DNA of 64,000 nucleotides from contig NZ_CP117430.1 of the NCBI RefSeq assembly GCF_030687395.1, positions 2,542,001 through 2,606,000 of the forward strand. Reading direction: 5' to 3'. Under the pieces are notes generated by a model. The model was not told the DNA's origin. It did no database searches and saw only the letters and a list, made by a program, of their open reading frames with translations. This DNA comes from Pseudomonas wuhanensis. Its GTDB lineage: Bacteria > Pseudomonadota > Gammaproteobacteria > Pseudomonadales > Pseudomonadaceae. Both the position numbers and the translations under genes were made by a program. Positions 1 to 8,594 of this stretch are shown here, piece after piece (within the stretch, counting starts at the first letter, position 1; the number at the start of each line of letters is the position of its first letter).

Positions 1-172
1 CTGGAATCGTCAGCTACAACGTGCAAACTGCGGTCGACACCACCATTTGATCGTTGCGCATGAGGTGACCAACGTCGGTTCCGATCGCGATCAACTCAGC
101 TCGATGGCCAAGCAAGTCCGCGAGATGAATCCACAGCCGAATGCAGACATTAGTCGCTATCGCAAAGGTTAG
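1..172 (+). pseudogene. Remnant of an IS1182/IS5-type transposase
   Basis: The first 172 bases encode the C-terminal part of a DDE transposase in two frames. Frame 3 reads GIVSYNVQTAVDT and then stops at 48-50. From about 41 the reading continues one frame lower as HHLIVAHEVTNVGSDRDQL..., ending at TAG 170-172. Together these match the conserved YNVQ-AVD--HHLIVAHEVTN block of this family. A single base has probably been lost near 39-43. The left part lies outside the window, so only a dead fragment can be described. Confidence 0.7.
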
Positions 173-222
173 CGAATCAGAATACCCGGACTGACAGCAA
201 ACCAATCGTATGTCTGAAAAGG

Positions 223-708
223 GTGAGGCCATTGAAATTAAAGTTCAGCCACGTGGATGTTCTCGTCGAAGACCTCGAGGAAGCGTGCAGGTATTACGCC
301 CGAGTCTTCAGCGCCAGGATTTCCAAGACACTTGATTGGCAGCGCGACGGTTTGCATGTGCGCTATGCGATCGTCATGTTTGGAACGGAGCGCCTTATGT
401 TAGTGCAACCGTTTACCGGAAATCTCAAGGCGCTAATGGACTCCAACGGCGAAGGCACGATCTACCGTCACTGCTATTCCACGCCAGACATTGAGGCCGT
501 CTACGACGAATTGATCGATGCAGGCGTCCAGCCGGAAAATGAGAACGGAAAACCACTGTCTCGCGACAATCTCCAATCGCCCAGTGGGACACGCATCATT
601 TGGTTACCGAAACGCTTTGGGCATTTTTCTATTGAGCTGCTTGAAGAGAAAGAGCTGGAGGCATTTATCAAGGATGCATTTGCCGAGGAACCTGCACAAA
701 TCTTCTAA
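223..708 (+). CDS. VOC (glyoxalase/bleomycin-resistance fold) family protein
   Basis: The product is 161 residues starting at GTG; a TTG three codons further is an alternative. The N-terminal HVDVLVEDLEEACRYYARVF is the opening beta-alpha of a vicinal-oxygen-chelate module. The C-terminal half carries SPSGTRIIWLP and FSIELLEE, where VOC metal ligands sit. This is the size of a single-chain two-module VOC protein, related to methylmalonyl-CoA epimerase and lactoylglutathione lyase. The substrate cannot be told. It stands alone between a transposase remnant and an AraC gene, which suggests acquired DNA. Confidence 0.75.
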   Translation: MRPLKLKFSHVDVLVEDLEEACRYYARVFSARISKTLDWQRDGLHVRYAIVMFGTERLMLVQPFTGNLKALMDSNGEGTIYRHCYSTPDIEAVYDELIDAGVQPENENGKPLSRDNLQSPSGTRIIWLPKRFGHFSIELLEEKELEAFIKDAFAEEPAQIF

Positions 709-783
709 ACGTTCTTTTCCATTGCGCGGTAATTTAGTCGTTCGCACAGATCAACGCTGAACCATTACCTTTGGAGCCTATCC

Positions 784-1620
784 GTGGATAGACGCAACTG
801 GATTGAGCTGTCCCAGGACGCCGATACCGGGATTGAATCGATTCGTGCCCATTTTCAGGGGCATGCCTACGATCCGCATTGGCATGACAGTTTTTTGGTC
901 GGGGTTACCGAGCAGGGGGTGCAGCAGTTCAATTGCCGGCGCGTTCGCCACCTCAGTACGCCGGGCAAGGTATTCATGCTGGAGCCGGGGGAGATCCACG
1001 ATGGGCATGCGCCGACCGAGGAGGGGTTTACCTATTCCATGCTCTACCTCGATCCGCACTGGCTGGAGCGGGAGTTGCACGCGTTGTTCGAGCACGCACC
1101 GACCAACAGTCAGCCGGGTTTTGCCGACACCCTGAGCCAGGATCCGCGCCTGGCCACTGCCATTTTTCAAGCCTTCCACGCGCTCCATGAGGGCGACTTG
1201 CGCATCGTGCGCCAGAGCGCCATCGACACCTTGTTGGGTTCGCTCACTTGCCACCTTGATTGGCGCAAGCGTCAGGCCTTTGATCCGCGCCTGCCGTGGG
1301 TGGCCCAGGTTGCGCGTGATTATTTGCATGCCCATGTCTACGAAGACATCGGGCTGGATGATCTGGCCCAAGCCTGTGGTGTTGATCGCTTTCGCCTGAC
1401 GCGGGCCTTCAAGGCAGCCTTTGGGCTGGCGCCTCATGCTTATTTGATCCAGCTGCGCCTGGCCAAGGCGCGACAGCTGCTGGCGCGGGGCGAGTCGCCG
1501 GCGCAGGTGGCCAGTGCTCTCGGGTTCGCCGATCAAAGCCATATGGGGCGCTGGTTCCGCCGCGCCTATCAGCTCACACCCGCGGATTACCGCAAGCGCT
1601 GCTCAAACCTTCCAGACTGA
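784..1620 (+). CDS. AraC-family transcriptional regulator with cupin sensor domain
   Basis: A 278-residue regulator beginning at GTG, with GGAG about seven bases upstream. Residues 1-150 form an AraC_binding cupin; HAYDPHWHDSFLVGV and EPGEIHDGHAP are its conserved strands. The last 100 residues hold two helix-turn-helix motifs (DIGLDDLAQACGVDRFRLTRAF, then SPAQVASALGFADQSHMGRWF) and end in the typical TPADYRK. The LysE-type exporter starts 51 bases downstream on the same strand. AraC plus LysE/RhtB is a recurrent pair, so it probably controls export of an amino acid or analogue; that is inference. Confidence 0.88.
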   Translation: MDRRNWIELSQDADTGIESIRAHFQGHAYDPHWHDSFLVGVTEQGVQQFNCRRVRHLSTPGKVFMLEPGEIHDGHAPTEEGFTYSMLYLDPHWLERELHALFEHAPTNSQPGFADTLSQDPRLATAIFQAFHALHEGDLRIVRQSAIDTLLGSLTCHLDWRKRQAFDPRLPWVAQVARDYLHAHVYEDIGLDDLAQACGVDRFRLTRAFKAAFGLAPHAYLIQLRLAKARQLLARGESPAQVASALGFADQSHMGRWFRRAYQLTPADYRKRCSNLPD

Positions 1621-1671
1621 ATCCCGCTGACTCGCGATCATGGTTTCCTTTCTGATCAAGGAGTCCATGCC

Positions 1672-2268
1672 ATGGAATCGTTGCTGCCTTTCCTGTTGTT
1701 TGCATTCGTTGCCTCGATTACCCCGGGACCGACCAATATTCTGGTGTTGAGCCACAGTTCACGGCGAGGGCTGGGTGCCACATTGCCGATCATTTTTGGC
1801 GCATGCGGGGCGGCGGCGCTGATTGTGTTTGCAGTCGGGCTCGGTGTGGGCGAAACGCTGCTGCGGTTTCCCCGTGTGCAGCAGGCGATGGCTTGGGCCG
1901 GGGTGCTCTGGTTGAGTTGGCTGGCCTGGCAAATCTTTCAAAGCGCGCCGCCGTCCCTGGACCCGACCACCCCGCGCGACGAAGGTCTCAGCGTGTTCGG
2001 CGCCGCCACTCTGCAATTGGTCAACCCCAAGGTCTGGATGATGGCGGCGGCGGTGGTTAGCGTATTTGTCGGTGGCGGTGACAAGACCCTGCGACTGGTG
2101 GTGTTGTCGCTGATGTTTCTGTTGGTCTCCTTGCCATGCATGACCCTGTGGGCGTTGCTCGGCGTGGGTAGCGCTCGGGCTTTTGGTTCGCCACAGGCGT
2201 TCAAACGCATGAACACTGCACTGGCTTTTTTACTGCTGGTGTCGGCGTGGTTGACCGTGCTGGTGTAG
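1672..2268 (+). CDS. LysE/RhtB-family amino-acid exporter
   Basis: A 198-residue inner-membrane protein of about six membrane segments. It opens with the LysE signature FVASITPGPTNILVLSHSSRRG and has the mid-protein LQLVNPKVWMMA, the usual N-P-K turn. Start is ATG, with AAGGAG nine bases upstream. The family exports amino acids or their derivatives by proton antiport. The AraC gene just upstream is the likely regulator. An IS256-type element lies 32 bases past the stop, so any original downstream partner has been displaced. Confidence 0.85.
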   Translation: MESLLPFLLFAFVASITPGPTNILVLSHSSRRGLGATLPIIFGACGAAALIVFAVGLGVGETLLRFPRVQQAMAWAGVLWLSWLAWQIFQSAPPSLDPTTPRDEGLSVFGAATLQLVNPKVWMMAAAVVSVFVGGGDKTLRLVVLSLMFLLVSLPCMTLWALLGVGSARAFGSPQAFKRMNTALAFLLLVSAWLTVLV

Positions 2269-2299
2269 GTCGAACACTGCTTGGGCAGGGCGAAGCAAG

Positions 2300-3671
2300 G
2301 GGACTGTCAGAAATTTTGTGTTCGGGCATAACATGTTGAAAAGGAGCATGTATGCCGACCAAAAAGAAACCGGCCTCGGAGGCCAAAACCCAGCTTCCTT
2401 CGATTCCGAAGGAGCTGATCGATCAGTTCGTTAAAGGCCCAATGAGCGCCGAGGCGATTCAGGACGCATCCATGGCGTTCAAAAAGGCGCTTATCGAGCG
2501 AGCCCTTGGCGCGGAGCTGGGTCACCACCTTGGCTACCCTCAGGGCGCGGAGCGCCCTGAGGAGTCGAGTAACCAGCGCAACGGCAAAAGCAGCAAGACC
2601 GTGCTGACCGATGATGGCCCGCTGCGTCTGGACATTCCTCGGGATCGCGATGGCAGCTTCGCGCCAATGCTGATCCCCAAGCATGAGCGTCGGTTCACGG
2701 GCTTCGACGACAAAATCATTGCCATGTACGCCCGTGGCATGACCGTCCGAGAGATCCGGGCATTCCTTTCGGAGCAGTACGGGACCGATGTTTCCCATGA
2801 TTTCATCAGCTCGGTCACTGACGCAGTGTTGGAGGAAGTGACTGCCTGGCAACAACGCCCGCTTGAGCCGATGTATCCGGTGATTTTCTTCGATGCGCTG
2901 CGGGTCAAAATCCGTGAGGAAGGACTGGTTCGCAACAAGGCCATCTACCTGGCTCTGGGCGTGCTGCCGGACGGCACCCGAGACATTTTGGGCATCTGGA
3001 TTGAGACCACTGAGGGGGCCAAGTTCTGGATGAAGGTCTTCAACGACCTCAAGACCCGTGGCGTTGAGGATGTATTGATCGCGGTAACTGACGGCCTTAA
3101 AGGCATGCCAGAAGCCTTGAGTGCGGTGTTTCCGACGACGACCTTGCAGACCTGCATCGTGCACCTGATCCGTAACAGTCTTGATTACGCCTCCTGGGAC
3201 AAGCGCCGCGAGTTGGCCAAAGCCCTCAAGCGGTTTATCAGGCGCTTAACGTTGAAGCTGCCGAGCAAGCTCTGGACGCATTTGAAACGGGGCCTTGGGG
3301 CAAACAATACCCAACAGTCGTAGCCGCTTGGAGACGTGCCTGGGATCGAGTCATCCCGTTTTTTGTCTTCCCGCCTGCCATCCGAAAAGTGATCTACACC
3401 ACTAACGCCATCGAGAGCATCAATGCTCAGTTGCGCAAGATCATCAAGACAAGAGGCCACTTCCCGACTGATGATGCAGCGACGAAGCTGATCTGGCTGG
3501 CACTGCAAAACATCACGGCCAATTGGGGCAGCGCAGCGCACGACTGGAAGAGCGCAATGAATCAGTTTGCGATTCTTTATGGCGATCGATTTACCAGGTC
3601 AAACTGGTGAAATGAGGGCTTGCCTTATGGCAGGCCGTTACCGGCCCGCACACAAAAAATCTGACACTCCC
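2300..3671 (+). mobile_element. IS256-family insertion sequence with inverted ends and target duplication
   Basis: The element is 1372 bp. Its ends, 2300-2327 and the reverse complement of 3644-3671, match at 24 of 28 positions and begin GGGA-TGTCAGA. The same 8 bases, GAAGCAAG, flank it at 2292-2299 and 3672-3679 (9 bases if the adjoining C is counted). This is the duplication length IS256-type transposases make. Intact ends and duplication suggest a fairly recent insertion, but its single transposase gene is frameshifted. Confidence 0.9.
2352..3610 (+). pseudogene. IS256-family transposase, frameshifted
   Basis: The reading opens MPTKKKPASEAKTQLPSIPK at ATG 2352 and stays in frame to about 3230. 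It then shifts by -1 and continues as YQALNVEAAEQALDAFE... to TGA 3608-3610, ending FTRSNW. In the first frame translation stops at 3321-3323 after a nonsense tail. The first two catalytic aspartates (FFDALRVKI, AVTDGLKGM) lie before the break; the glutamate (TTNAIESINAQLRK) lies after it. The element is therefore unlikely to move without a transposase supplied in trans. A one-base deletion near 3233 (CGCATTTAT to CGGTTTAT) is the simplest cause. Confidence 0.88.
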
Positions 3672-3700
3672 GAAGCAAGTCACAGCTTACTGTCACTCAT

Positions 3701-4201
3701 CTAAATCGAAAGGCCAAACCGATATTCGTGCTCTGTCCCTTCATGCCGGGATACAGGCTCGATCAAGAAGCCACACCGTTTGAGTACTTTTGCCGAGCCT
3801 ATATTTGCAGCGTATACGTTGGCAACCAGCTGTTTAAGGTTCCAATGCAACTGCGCTTCCTGGATCAGATGCCTCACCGCCAGCGTTGCCAGTCCCTGTC
3901 CGCAAGCGCTTTGAGCAATTCGATAGCCGACTTCTGCCGACCGCTCGGACGTGTCGATACCTTTCAGGTTCGCCCGACCCACTATTTTTCCGCCAGCCTC
4001 TTCGATGATAAATGGGTGCCAGGTTCCGGCGGCAAAATCAGACAAATAAGCCGCAATGTGCTCGGTGACGCCTTGTACCGAATAAAAAGCCGCATTGCGC
4101 GCGTCAATGAAACGCTCGAACCACTCGCGATTGTCCAGTTCAAATGTCAGCAACGCCTCAGCATCAGTACTTTGGAGGGTACGAATTCTGACGGGTTTCA
4201 T
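3701..4201 (-). CDS. GNAT-family N-acetyltransferase (RimJ/RimL type)
   Basis: A 166-residue protein starting MKPVRIRTLQSTDAEAL. AAGGGA lies about nine bases before the ATG; the open frame extends further upstream, but that part has no family character. The GNAT core is clear: EVGYRIAQSACGQGLATLAV is the acetyl-CoA-binding loop (Q-x-x-G-x-G/A) and ANIGSAKVLKRCGF is the late conserved helix. This layout is that of the RimJ/RimL subgroup, which acetylates protein N-termini, amino acids or antibiotics. The substrate is unknown. Confidence 0.85.
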   Translation of the reverse strand: MKPVRIRTLQSTDAEALLTFELDNREWFERFIDARNAAFYSVQGVTEHIAAYLSDFAAGTWHPFIIEEAGGKIVGRANLKGIDTSERSAEVGYRIAQSACGQGLATLAVRHLIQEAQLHWNLKQLVANVYAANIGSAKVLKRCGFLIEPVSRHEGTEHEYRFGLSI

Positions 4202-4253
4202 AAGGTCGCTTCCCTTTCTGGTAGAACTACTTGAATAGTTGCGCAGTGGAACA

Positions 4254-4319
4254 ACTGTCCGCTCTCGGCCGATTTTTACCTGCATCGACCGGTTGAATCC
4301 GCAACCGAAAGCGGACAGC
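4254..4319. repeat. Dispersed imperfect inverted repeat, copy 1
   Basis: CTGTCCGCTCTCGG at the left and the inverse of CTGTCCGCTTTCGG at the right pair over 14 bases with one mismatch. They enclose about 38 bases. The pattern is a ~65-bp element with GTCCGCTTTTGGCCGATTT-like arms that recurs elsewhere in this window. It lies between the GNAT and PchB-like genes and carries no gene. Confidence 0.7.
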
Positions 4320-4333
4320 CCGGACACCCAGAA

Positions 4334-4654
4334 TCAGGTTTCGGATTGATGAGCCGCCCAGTGTTTCATCTCTTCGGCAATGAAGTGGTTCACCAGGTCG
4401 CTGTACATTTTCTCGATTGCATCCGCGCTCAAGCCCTCGGCCTCGGCCCACTCGCGACGTGTCGCCAGCATCGCCTTGAAACGCTCCGGCGCACGCACCG
4501 AAGTCGCTGAGGTCTTGAACTTGGAGGCCGCCAGCACGTAATGAAAACGCTTGCCCAACAGCTTGATAACAACCTGATCAAGGGCATCGATTTCGCGTCG
4601 GATGTCCTCCATGTCTGCACACTCTGCGGGCTGCAACTGATTGATGACTTCCAT
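4334..4654 (-). CDS. Chorismate mutase / isochorismate-pyruvate lyase family protein (PchB-like)
   Basis: A 106-residue all-helical AroQ-fold protein with the PchB layout: MEDIRREIDALDQVVIKLLGKR, then YVLAASKFK, then APERFKAML, and a C-terminal YSDLVNHFIAEEMKHW. PchB splits isochorismate to salicylate and pyruvate and has weak chorismate mutase activity. Arginine and lysine residues expected in the active site (RR, GKR, KFK) are present. Start is ATG with GGAG eight bases before. No isochorismate synthase or salicylate-siderophore gene is nearby, so its partner must be elsewhere, or it acts as a chorismate mutase. Confidence 0.75.
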   Translation of the reverse strand: MEVINQLQPAECADMEDIRREIDALDQVVIKLLGKRFHYVLAASKFKTSATSVRAPERFKAMLATRREWAEAEGLSADAIEKMYSDLVNHFIAEEMKHWAAHQSET

Positions 4655-4729
4655 GTAAGTGACTCCGTTTGCTGAAAAAGATCGTGGGCTTCAGAAGAGG
4701 TATTGGTGGGTTACCGCGTGAGGCACCTC

Positions 4730-5293
4730 TCAAACACCGCCATATTGATACACCGTCGCACTCCAATACTGGCTGCCGTTACGTTCTTGGCGAGTCCATC
4801 CATCTGCCACCAGTTGTTTGGCGATCATTCGATTCATAAAGCCATGACCAAGCAGCAGAACCGGTCCTTCACTGGCAAGGGACTGAAGTCGTTGAGCTGC
4901 CGAGCTGGCGCGCATCCTCGCAGTGCCGACGGATTCGACTCTGCGCGAGTAACCGCACAACCATAAGACTCGAAGGATAAATGCCCAGGTAAACGGCGAT
5001 AGCCGTGGCAGTTTCCAGTGACCATAAGGCAGTTGCGCTTCACAGAAAAGCGCGTCGACGAGGGCGGGCTTCAGGCCAAGAGCCTGGACGGAGGTCAGCG
5101 CACGAGGCGCGTTGCTTGAGACAATCACCGTGGCGGTTGCAGCGAGCTGCATGCTGGCATCCGGGACGGGGTGGTTAGTAATTTCAGACCGGTTGTATTT
5201 TTCGATCCAGTCTTTCATTTCGAGCGCTGACATTTTGTCGGCTGCGACCAACTTTGGCTGGCCGTGACGCATCAGGATTATTGTCCTACTCAC
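4730..5293 (-). CDS. Histidine phosphatase superfamily protein
   Basis: From GTG 5293 the product is 187 residues and opens SRTIILMRHGQPK, the RHG phosphohistidine signature of the phosphoglycerate-mutase-like superfamily. The second catalytic histidine is in VLLLGHGFMNRMIA near the C-terminus, and VIVSSNAPRALTSVQAL supplies the mid-protein arginine. Small soluble members dephosphorylate sugars, nucleotides or proteins; the substrate is not inferable. The in-frame extension upstream to 5347 lacks family sequence. The reductase gene ends 68 bases upstream on the same strand. Confidence 0.8.
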   Translation of the reverse strand: MSRTIILMRHGQPKLVAADKMSALEMKDWIEKYNRSEITNHPVPDASMQLAATATVIVSSNAPRALTSVQALGLKPALVDALFCEAQLPYGHWKLPRLSPFTWAFILRVLWLCGYSRRVESVGTARMRASSAAQRLQSLASEGPVLLLGHGFMNRMIAKQLVADGWTRQERNGSQYWSATVYQYGGV

Positions 5294-5361
5294 AGTATGT
5301 TTACGTCCTTGTCCTGGTATGCGGTGAATGTGGGGCCCGACGGTCATCTTATCTGCGAAAG

Positions 5362-6429
5362 TCAGTCGTCGGCCATGACGGATGTACGTTTTTCCGGCGA
5401 CGGAGGCGCACTGTGGTTTTCAAACCAATCGTGATCGCGGTACCACGCCACGGTGTCAGTGAGTGTCAGCTCCAGCGGCCGGAAACTCAGGCCAAGCTCT
5501 TGTTCACTCTTGCTGTGGTTGAAACAGGTGCGGTCCTTCTCTCGTACCAACAGGCGCAACGTGGCCATGCTCAGCAGAATGGGCTTGCCGGTAATACGCG
5601 CATAGATCTCCTGCACAGCCGCCAAGGTGTATAGCAAGGGCAGCGGTAGTTGTCGAACGGGTGTCTTGACGCCCGCTATACGTCCCAGCATAGGCACCAG
5701 CTCACGCATGGTCATATGCCGGCCCGCCGCGAGATAGCGCTCACCGCGCCGGCCATGTCTGGCTGCGGCAATCTGCGCCAATGCCACATCGCGGGCATCG
5801 ACAACGGAGAAGCTGCCGGGGATCAGTCCGGGCAATTTGCCGCGCACGACATCGTTAACCAGCTGCCCCGAGGAGGTCGGGCCAATGTCGGCAGGGCCCC
5901 ACATCCAGCCAGGCAGGACCATGCAGGCATGCATCTGGGGATGGCGTTTCAGGAACGACAAGACGACACGGTCGGCGAGGATCTTGCTACGGTAGTAGTC
6001 ATCCGCGTCGGCGTCGGCCCGCAGGCAAGTTTCATCGATCGACGTGCCGGGGGCGCCGTCGAGCACGGCAATGGACGACGTATGGATGAAACGTCGGATA
6101 CCAGCGTGGTCGGCCCGGACAAGCAAGCGCCGCGTACCCTCCACGTTAATCTTTTCGAGTTCCTTCCAGTGACTGCCGCCCTTGTAGTTGTCGCGAAAGA
6201 ACGCGGCGGTGTGAAACACCGTATCGCAGCCTTGCAACGACATTGCGAACGCGTCGACATCGGCCATGTCGCCAACGACCAGTTCCACACCCTGCAAATG
6301 CTTGAACTGTTGTTCACCTTTGGCTCTTGAACGAACCAGGGCTTTGACCGCGCAACCACGAGCGACCAGCTCACGCACCAGGTTGTTGCCCAACAAGCCG
6401 GTTGCGCCAGTAACGAATACGCTGTGCAT
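5362..6429 (-). CDS. NAD(P)-dependent epimerase/dehydratase, dihydroflavonol-reductase-like
   Basis: A 355-residue extended short-chain dehydrogenase. GATGLLGNNLVRELV at the N-terminus is the Rossmann G-x-x-G-x-x-G. VELVVGDMAD is the adenine-binding acidic strand, TSSIAVLDG holds the catalytic serine and DYYRSKILAD the Y-x-x-x-K pair. VLPGWMWGP is the usual downstream motif. Such enzymes reduce aldehyde or ketone groups of secondary metabolites or steroid-like compounds. The NTF2-like gene lies 10 bases upstream on the same strand, so the two are probably one transcript controlled from the 6857-6977 region. Confidence 0.82.
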   Translation of the reverse strand: MHSVFVTGATGLLGNNLVRELVARGCAVKALVRSRAKGEQQFKHLQGVELVVGDMADVDAFAMSLQGCDTVFHTAAFFRDNYKGGSHWKELEKINVEGTRRLLVRADHAGIRRFIHTSSIAVLDGAPGTSIDETCLRADADADDYYRSKILADRVVLSFLKRHPQMHACMVLPGWMWGPADIGPTSSGQLVNDVVRGKLPGLIPGSFSVVDARDVALAQIAAARHGRRGERYLAAGRHMTMRELVPMLGRIAGVKTPVRQLPLPLLYTLAAVQEIYARITGKPILLSMATLRLLVREKDRTCFNHSKSEQELGLSFRPLELTLTDTVAWYRDHDWFENHSAPPSPEKRTSVMADD

Positions 6430-6439
6430 CGCTCAACCC

Positions 6440-6856
6440 TCAGCCTGCTCGGCTAAAAAATGACATCAACACCGCACTGTCGAAGAAGACCTCTTCACGG
6501 ATGGCCAACCCATCCTTGAAGGTGAAGTGTGCGGCGTAGTACACGGCAATGTGGCGGCCATGGGGTGGAATCACCCGGTCCGGCAGCACTAATGGTGCGG
6601 TGAAGGTGCCGGTCAGGAAGGCGGTCAGTGCTAAACGATCATCACCGACGGCAAATGGGCTGAAGGTCAGCTGGGCATCGGGGAAGGCTTCGAGTAATGC
6701 GGTTTCTCGTTTGCGCATGGATTCGCGACCGGTTTGCATCCCCATTCCGTCGAAGTAGATGAAGTCTTCGCAAACCAGCGTAAGCATCGCCTCCACATCA
6801 CGGCGATTGAAGGCACTGGCGGCGCGTTCCGCAAAGTCGTTGGGGCCAGTAGTCAT
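6440..6856 (-). CDS. NTF2-like / SnoaL-like protein
   Basis: A 138-residue protein of one cone-shaped alpha+beta barrel. FAERAASAFNRRDVEAMLTLVCEDFIYFDG is the typical helix and first strand of SnoaL-like folds, and YYAAHFTFKDGLAIREEVFFD the closing strands. Members are small cyclases, isomerases or ligand-binding proteins acting on aldehydes and ketides. It is first in a two-gene unit with the reductase and divergent from a LysR gene 121 bases away. Together they suggest conversion of a small carbonyl compound under LysR control. Confidence 0.75.
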   Translation of the reverse strand: MTTGPNDFAERAASAFNRRDVEAMLTLVCEDFIYFDGMGMQTGRESMRKRETALLEAFPDAQLTFSPFAVGDDRLALTAFLTGTFTAPLVLPDRVIPPHGRHIAVYYAAHFTFKDGLAIREEVFFDSAVLMSFFSRAG

Positions 6857-6942
6857 ACAGTCCGTTCCATTCCATTCGTTTCAAGGGCGTGTAGATATAC
6901 CGTTGACGCCTCGCCCGAAAAACAGCGACTGCTGCATAATGG

Positions 6943-6960
6943 ATTTGCAAATTTGCAAAT
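6943..6960. promoter_or_regulatory. Perfect 18-bp palindrome in a divergent LysR promoter region
   Basis: ATTTGCAAATTTGCAAAT is its own reverse complement. It lies 17 bases before the ATG of the LysR gene and 86 bases from the start of the divergent NTF2-like gene. It is also two direct ATTTGCAA units. Position and symmetry fit an operator for the neighbouring LysR protein, where binding would block its own gene. The T-N11-A pattern expected of LysR boxes fits inside it. Function is inferred only from position and symmetry. Confidence 0.6.
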
Positions 6961-6977
6961 CAGGGAAGATAGGAAGC

Positions 6978-7868
6978 ATGGCTTTGCAAGCAAACTGGGA
7001 CGATCTTCGGCTGCTGTTGGCCGTCTCGCGACGAGGCAGTTTTCTTCAGGCCGGCCAATTGCTGGGGGTCGCTGCGTCTACTGTGTCGCGACGGCTGACC
7101 CAACTTGAAGGCGCACTTGGCGAGCCACTTGTCGAGCGGGGCGTTGAAGGATGTTGGTTGACCCCGCGAGGCCAATCCCTCGTCGAAGTTGCCCTGGCTG
7201 CAGAAGCGGGCTTGAGGCGTCAAACCGTTACGGGCATGTCTGAGCTACACACAGAGCTATCTGGCAGTGTCGTGGTCAGTGCGGGGGAGGGGTTCTCTTC
7301 TTGCGTGCTGGAGGCCGCGAGTCGCTTCACCTCTGTGCACCCGCGATGCTCGGTGGAGTTGCTGATAACAGCCGACTTTCACAAGATCGTCCGCGGCGTC
7401 GCAGACATTGCTGTGCGCACAGCTCATCTGGGCGAGCCGTCGCTGATTTATCGCCCCATAGGCAAACTCGCTTACGGTGTTTTCGCCGATGCAAGCTATC
7501 TGAAGCGGTTTCCAGGGGTGACTCCGGCCACTGCGGTCAATATTGCTTTGCTTCCTCCGCTGGATAGGTTGCCGCAAATGTGTGCGGCAAAGGCCGCGGG
7601 TCTGGAACGCACGCAGATCAGTGTGAACTCGTTCGCGGCTCAACTCGAATCGGTGAGGCGAGGTATGGGTGTGGCAGTGCTGCCCCGTATTCTGGCGAAG
7701 GACCTGATCGGGTTGTTCCCGGATCTCCAGCTTCCAGATATGGAGGTCTATCTGGTGACCCGGCCGCAGGCGTTGAAACAGGCTCACATCAAATGTTTTT
7801 TTGTGATCCTGGAACAGGTGCTGCTTGAAGCCATTTCCGGGGAGGCGCCCCGAAATGGGGGCAAATAG
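6978..7868 (+). CDS. LysR-family transcriptional regulator
   Basis: A 296-residue regulator. ATG 6978 is chosen because MALQANWDDLRLLLAVSRRG starts the winged helix-turn-helix exactly; the open frame runs far upstream without family sequence. FLQAGQLLGVAASTVSRRLTQLEGALGEPLVER is the DNA-binding helix region. From about residue 90 it is a periplasmic-binding-protein-like sensor domain. It is divergent from the NTF2-like/reductase pair, its likely target, and shares a perfect palindrome with them. A LysE exporter begins 99 bases downstream. Confidence 0.87.
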   Translation: MALQANWDDLRLLLAVSRRGSFLQAGQLLGVAASTVSRRLTQLEGALGEPLVERGVEGCWLTPRGQSLVEVALAAEAGLRRQTVTGMSELHTELSGSVVVSAGEGFSSCVLEAASRFTSVHPRCSVELLITADFHKIVRGVADIAVRTAHLGEPSLIYRPIGKLAYGVFADASYLKRFPGVTPATAVNIALLPPLDRLPQMCAAKAAGLERTQISVNSFAAQLESVRRGMGVAVLPRILAKDLIGLFPDLQLPDMEVYLVTRPQALKQAHIKCFFVILEQVLLEAISGEAPRNGGK

Positions 7869-7967
7869 ATCTTCTCAAATTCAGTGGCTTTGACTTTGCA
7901 ATCTGGTACGGGCACAGTCTGGCGCTACGTGAGGATGGATGCCTCGGTGAAGCTTAAGGAGAATGCC

Positions 7968-8594
7968 GTGTTTCCGATCAATATCTGGCTTGCCTATACT
8001 GCCGCGTGCTTGCTTTTGGTACTCGCACCAGGCCCGGACAATCTGCTGGCCGTAGGCCGAGGACTCAGTCAGGGCAGGATAGCCGCTATCGTATCGGGCA
8101 TGGCATCCGGTACCGGAATTCTCTTTCATGTGGCAACCGCTTCACTCGGACTGACTTTGCTTATGCAGACGTCCGCAGTTGCCTTCTGGGTCGTCAAGCT
8201 CATCGGCGCCGGTTACTTACTTTGGCTTGGCATAAAAGTCCTGCGCTCTCGTAGCCTGATTAGCTTCCAGCCAGCGACTCGGCAATCACTGCCGAGCATT
8301 TTCCTCACTGGACTACTCTCGGCGGCACTCAATCCGAAGCCTGGGTTTTTTGTCCTTGCGTTCATCCCGCAGTTCGTCGACCCACAACGCGGCTCAGTGA
8401 GCGTGCAGATGCTGGTGTACGGCATATGGTTCGCCGCACTTACGGCAGTGGGATTCGCACTTATGGGCGTATTTGCCACTGCACTGTCCCGATTTTTGCG
8501 TCAGAGGCCACGACTGGTAAATGGCCTGAATGTAGGGGCAGGACTCACCTTCGTTGCTTCGGGAGTATCGATAGCGGCACTCAGTCAAAAATAG
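7968..8594 (+). CDS. LysE-family exporter
   Basis: A 208-residue membrane protein starting at GTG 7968, with AAGGAG correctly spaced before it; the frame is open further upstream but without hydrophobic sequence. Family motifs are LLLVLAPGPDNLLAVGRGLSQG near the N-terminus and LLSAALNPKPGFFVLAFIPQF in the middle. About six membrane segments are visible. It would export an amino acid or related amphiphile. Its 3' end overlaps the convergent kinase gene by 10 bases. Confidence 0.85.
   Translation: MFPINIWLAYTAACLLLVLAPGPDNLLAVGRGLSQGRIAAIVSGMASGTGILFHVATASLGLTLLMQTSAVAFWVVKLIGAGYLLWLGIKVLRSRSLISFQPATRQSLPSIFLTGLLSAALNPKPGFFVLAFIPQFVDPQRGSVSVQMLVYGIWFAALTAVGFALMGVFATALSRFLRQRPRLVNGLNVGAGLTFVASGVSIAALSQK

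Noticed and set aside
3224..3245. Programmed -1 frameshift in the IS256-type transposase
   Set aside because: IS256-family transposases are normally one frame. There is no slippery heptamer at the break, and the first frame runs far past it as nonsense, so a simple deletion fits better.
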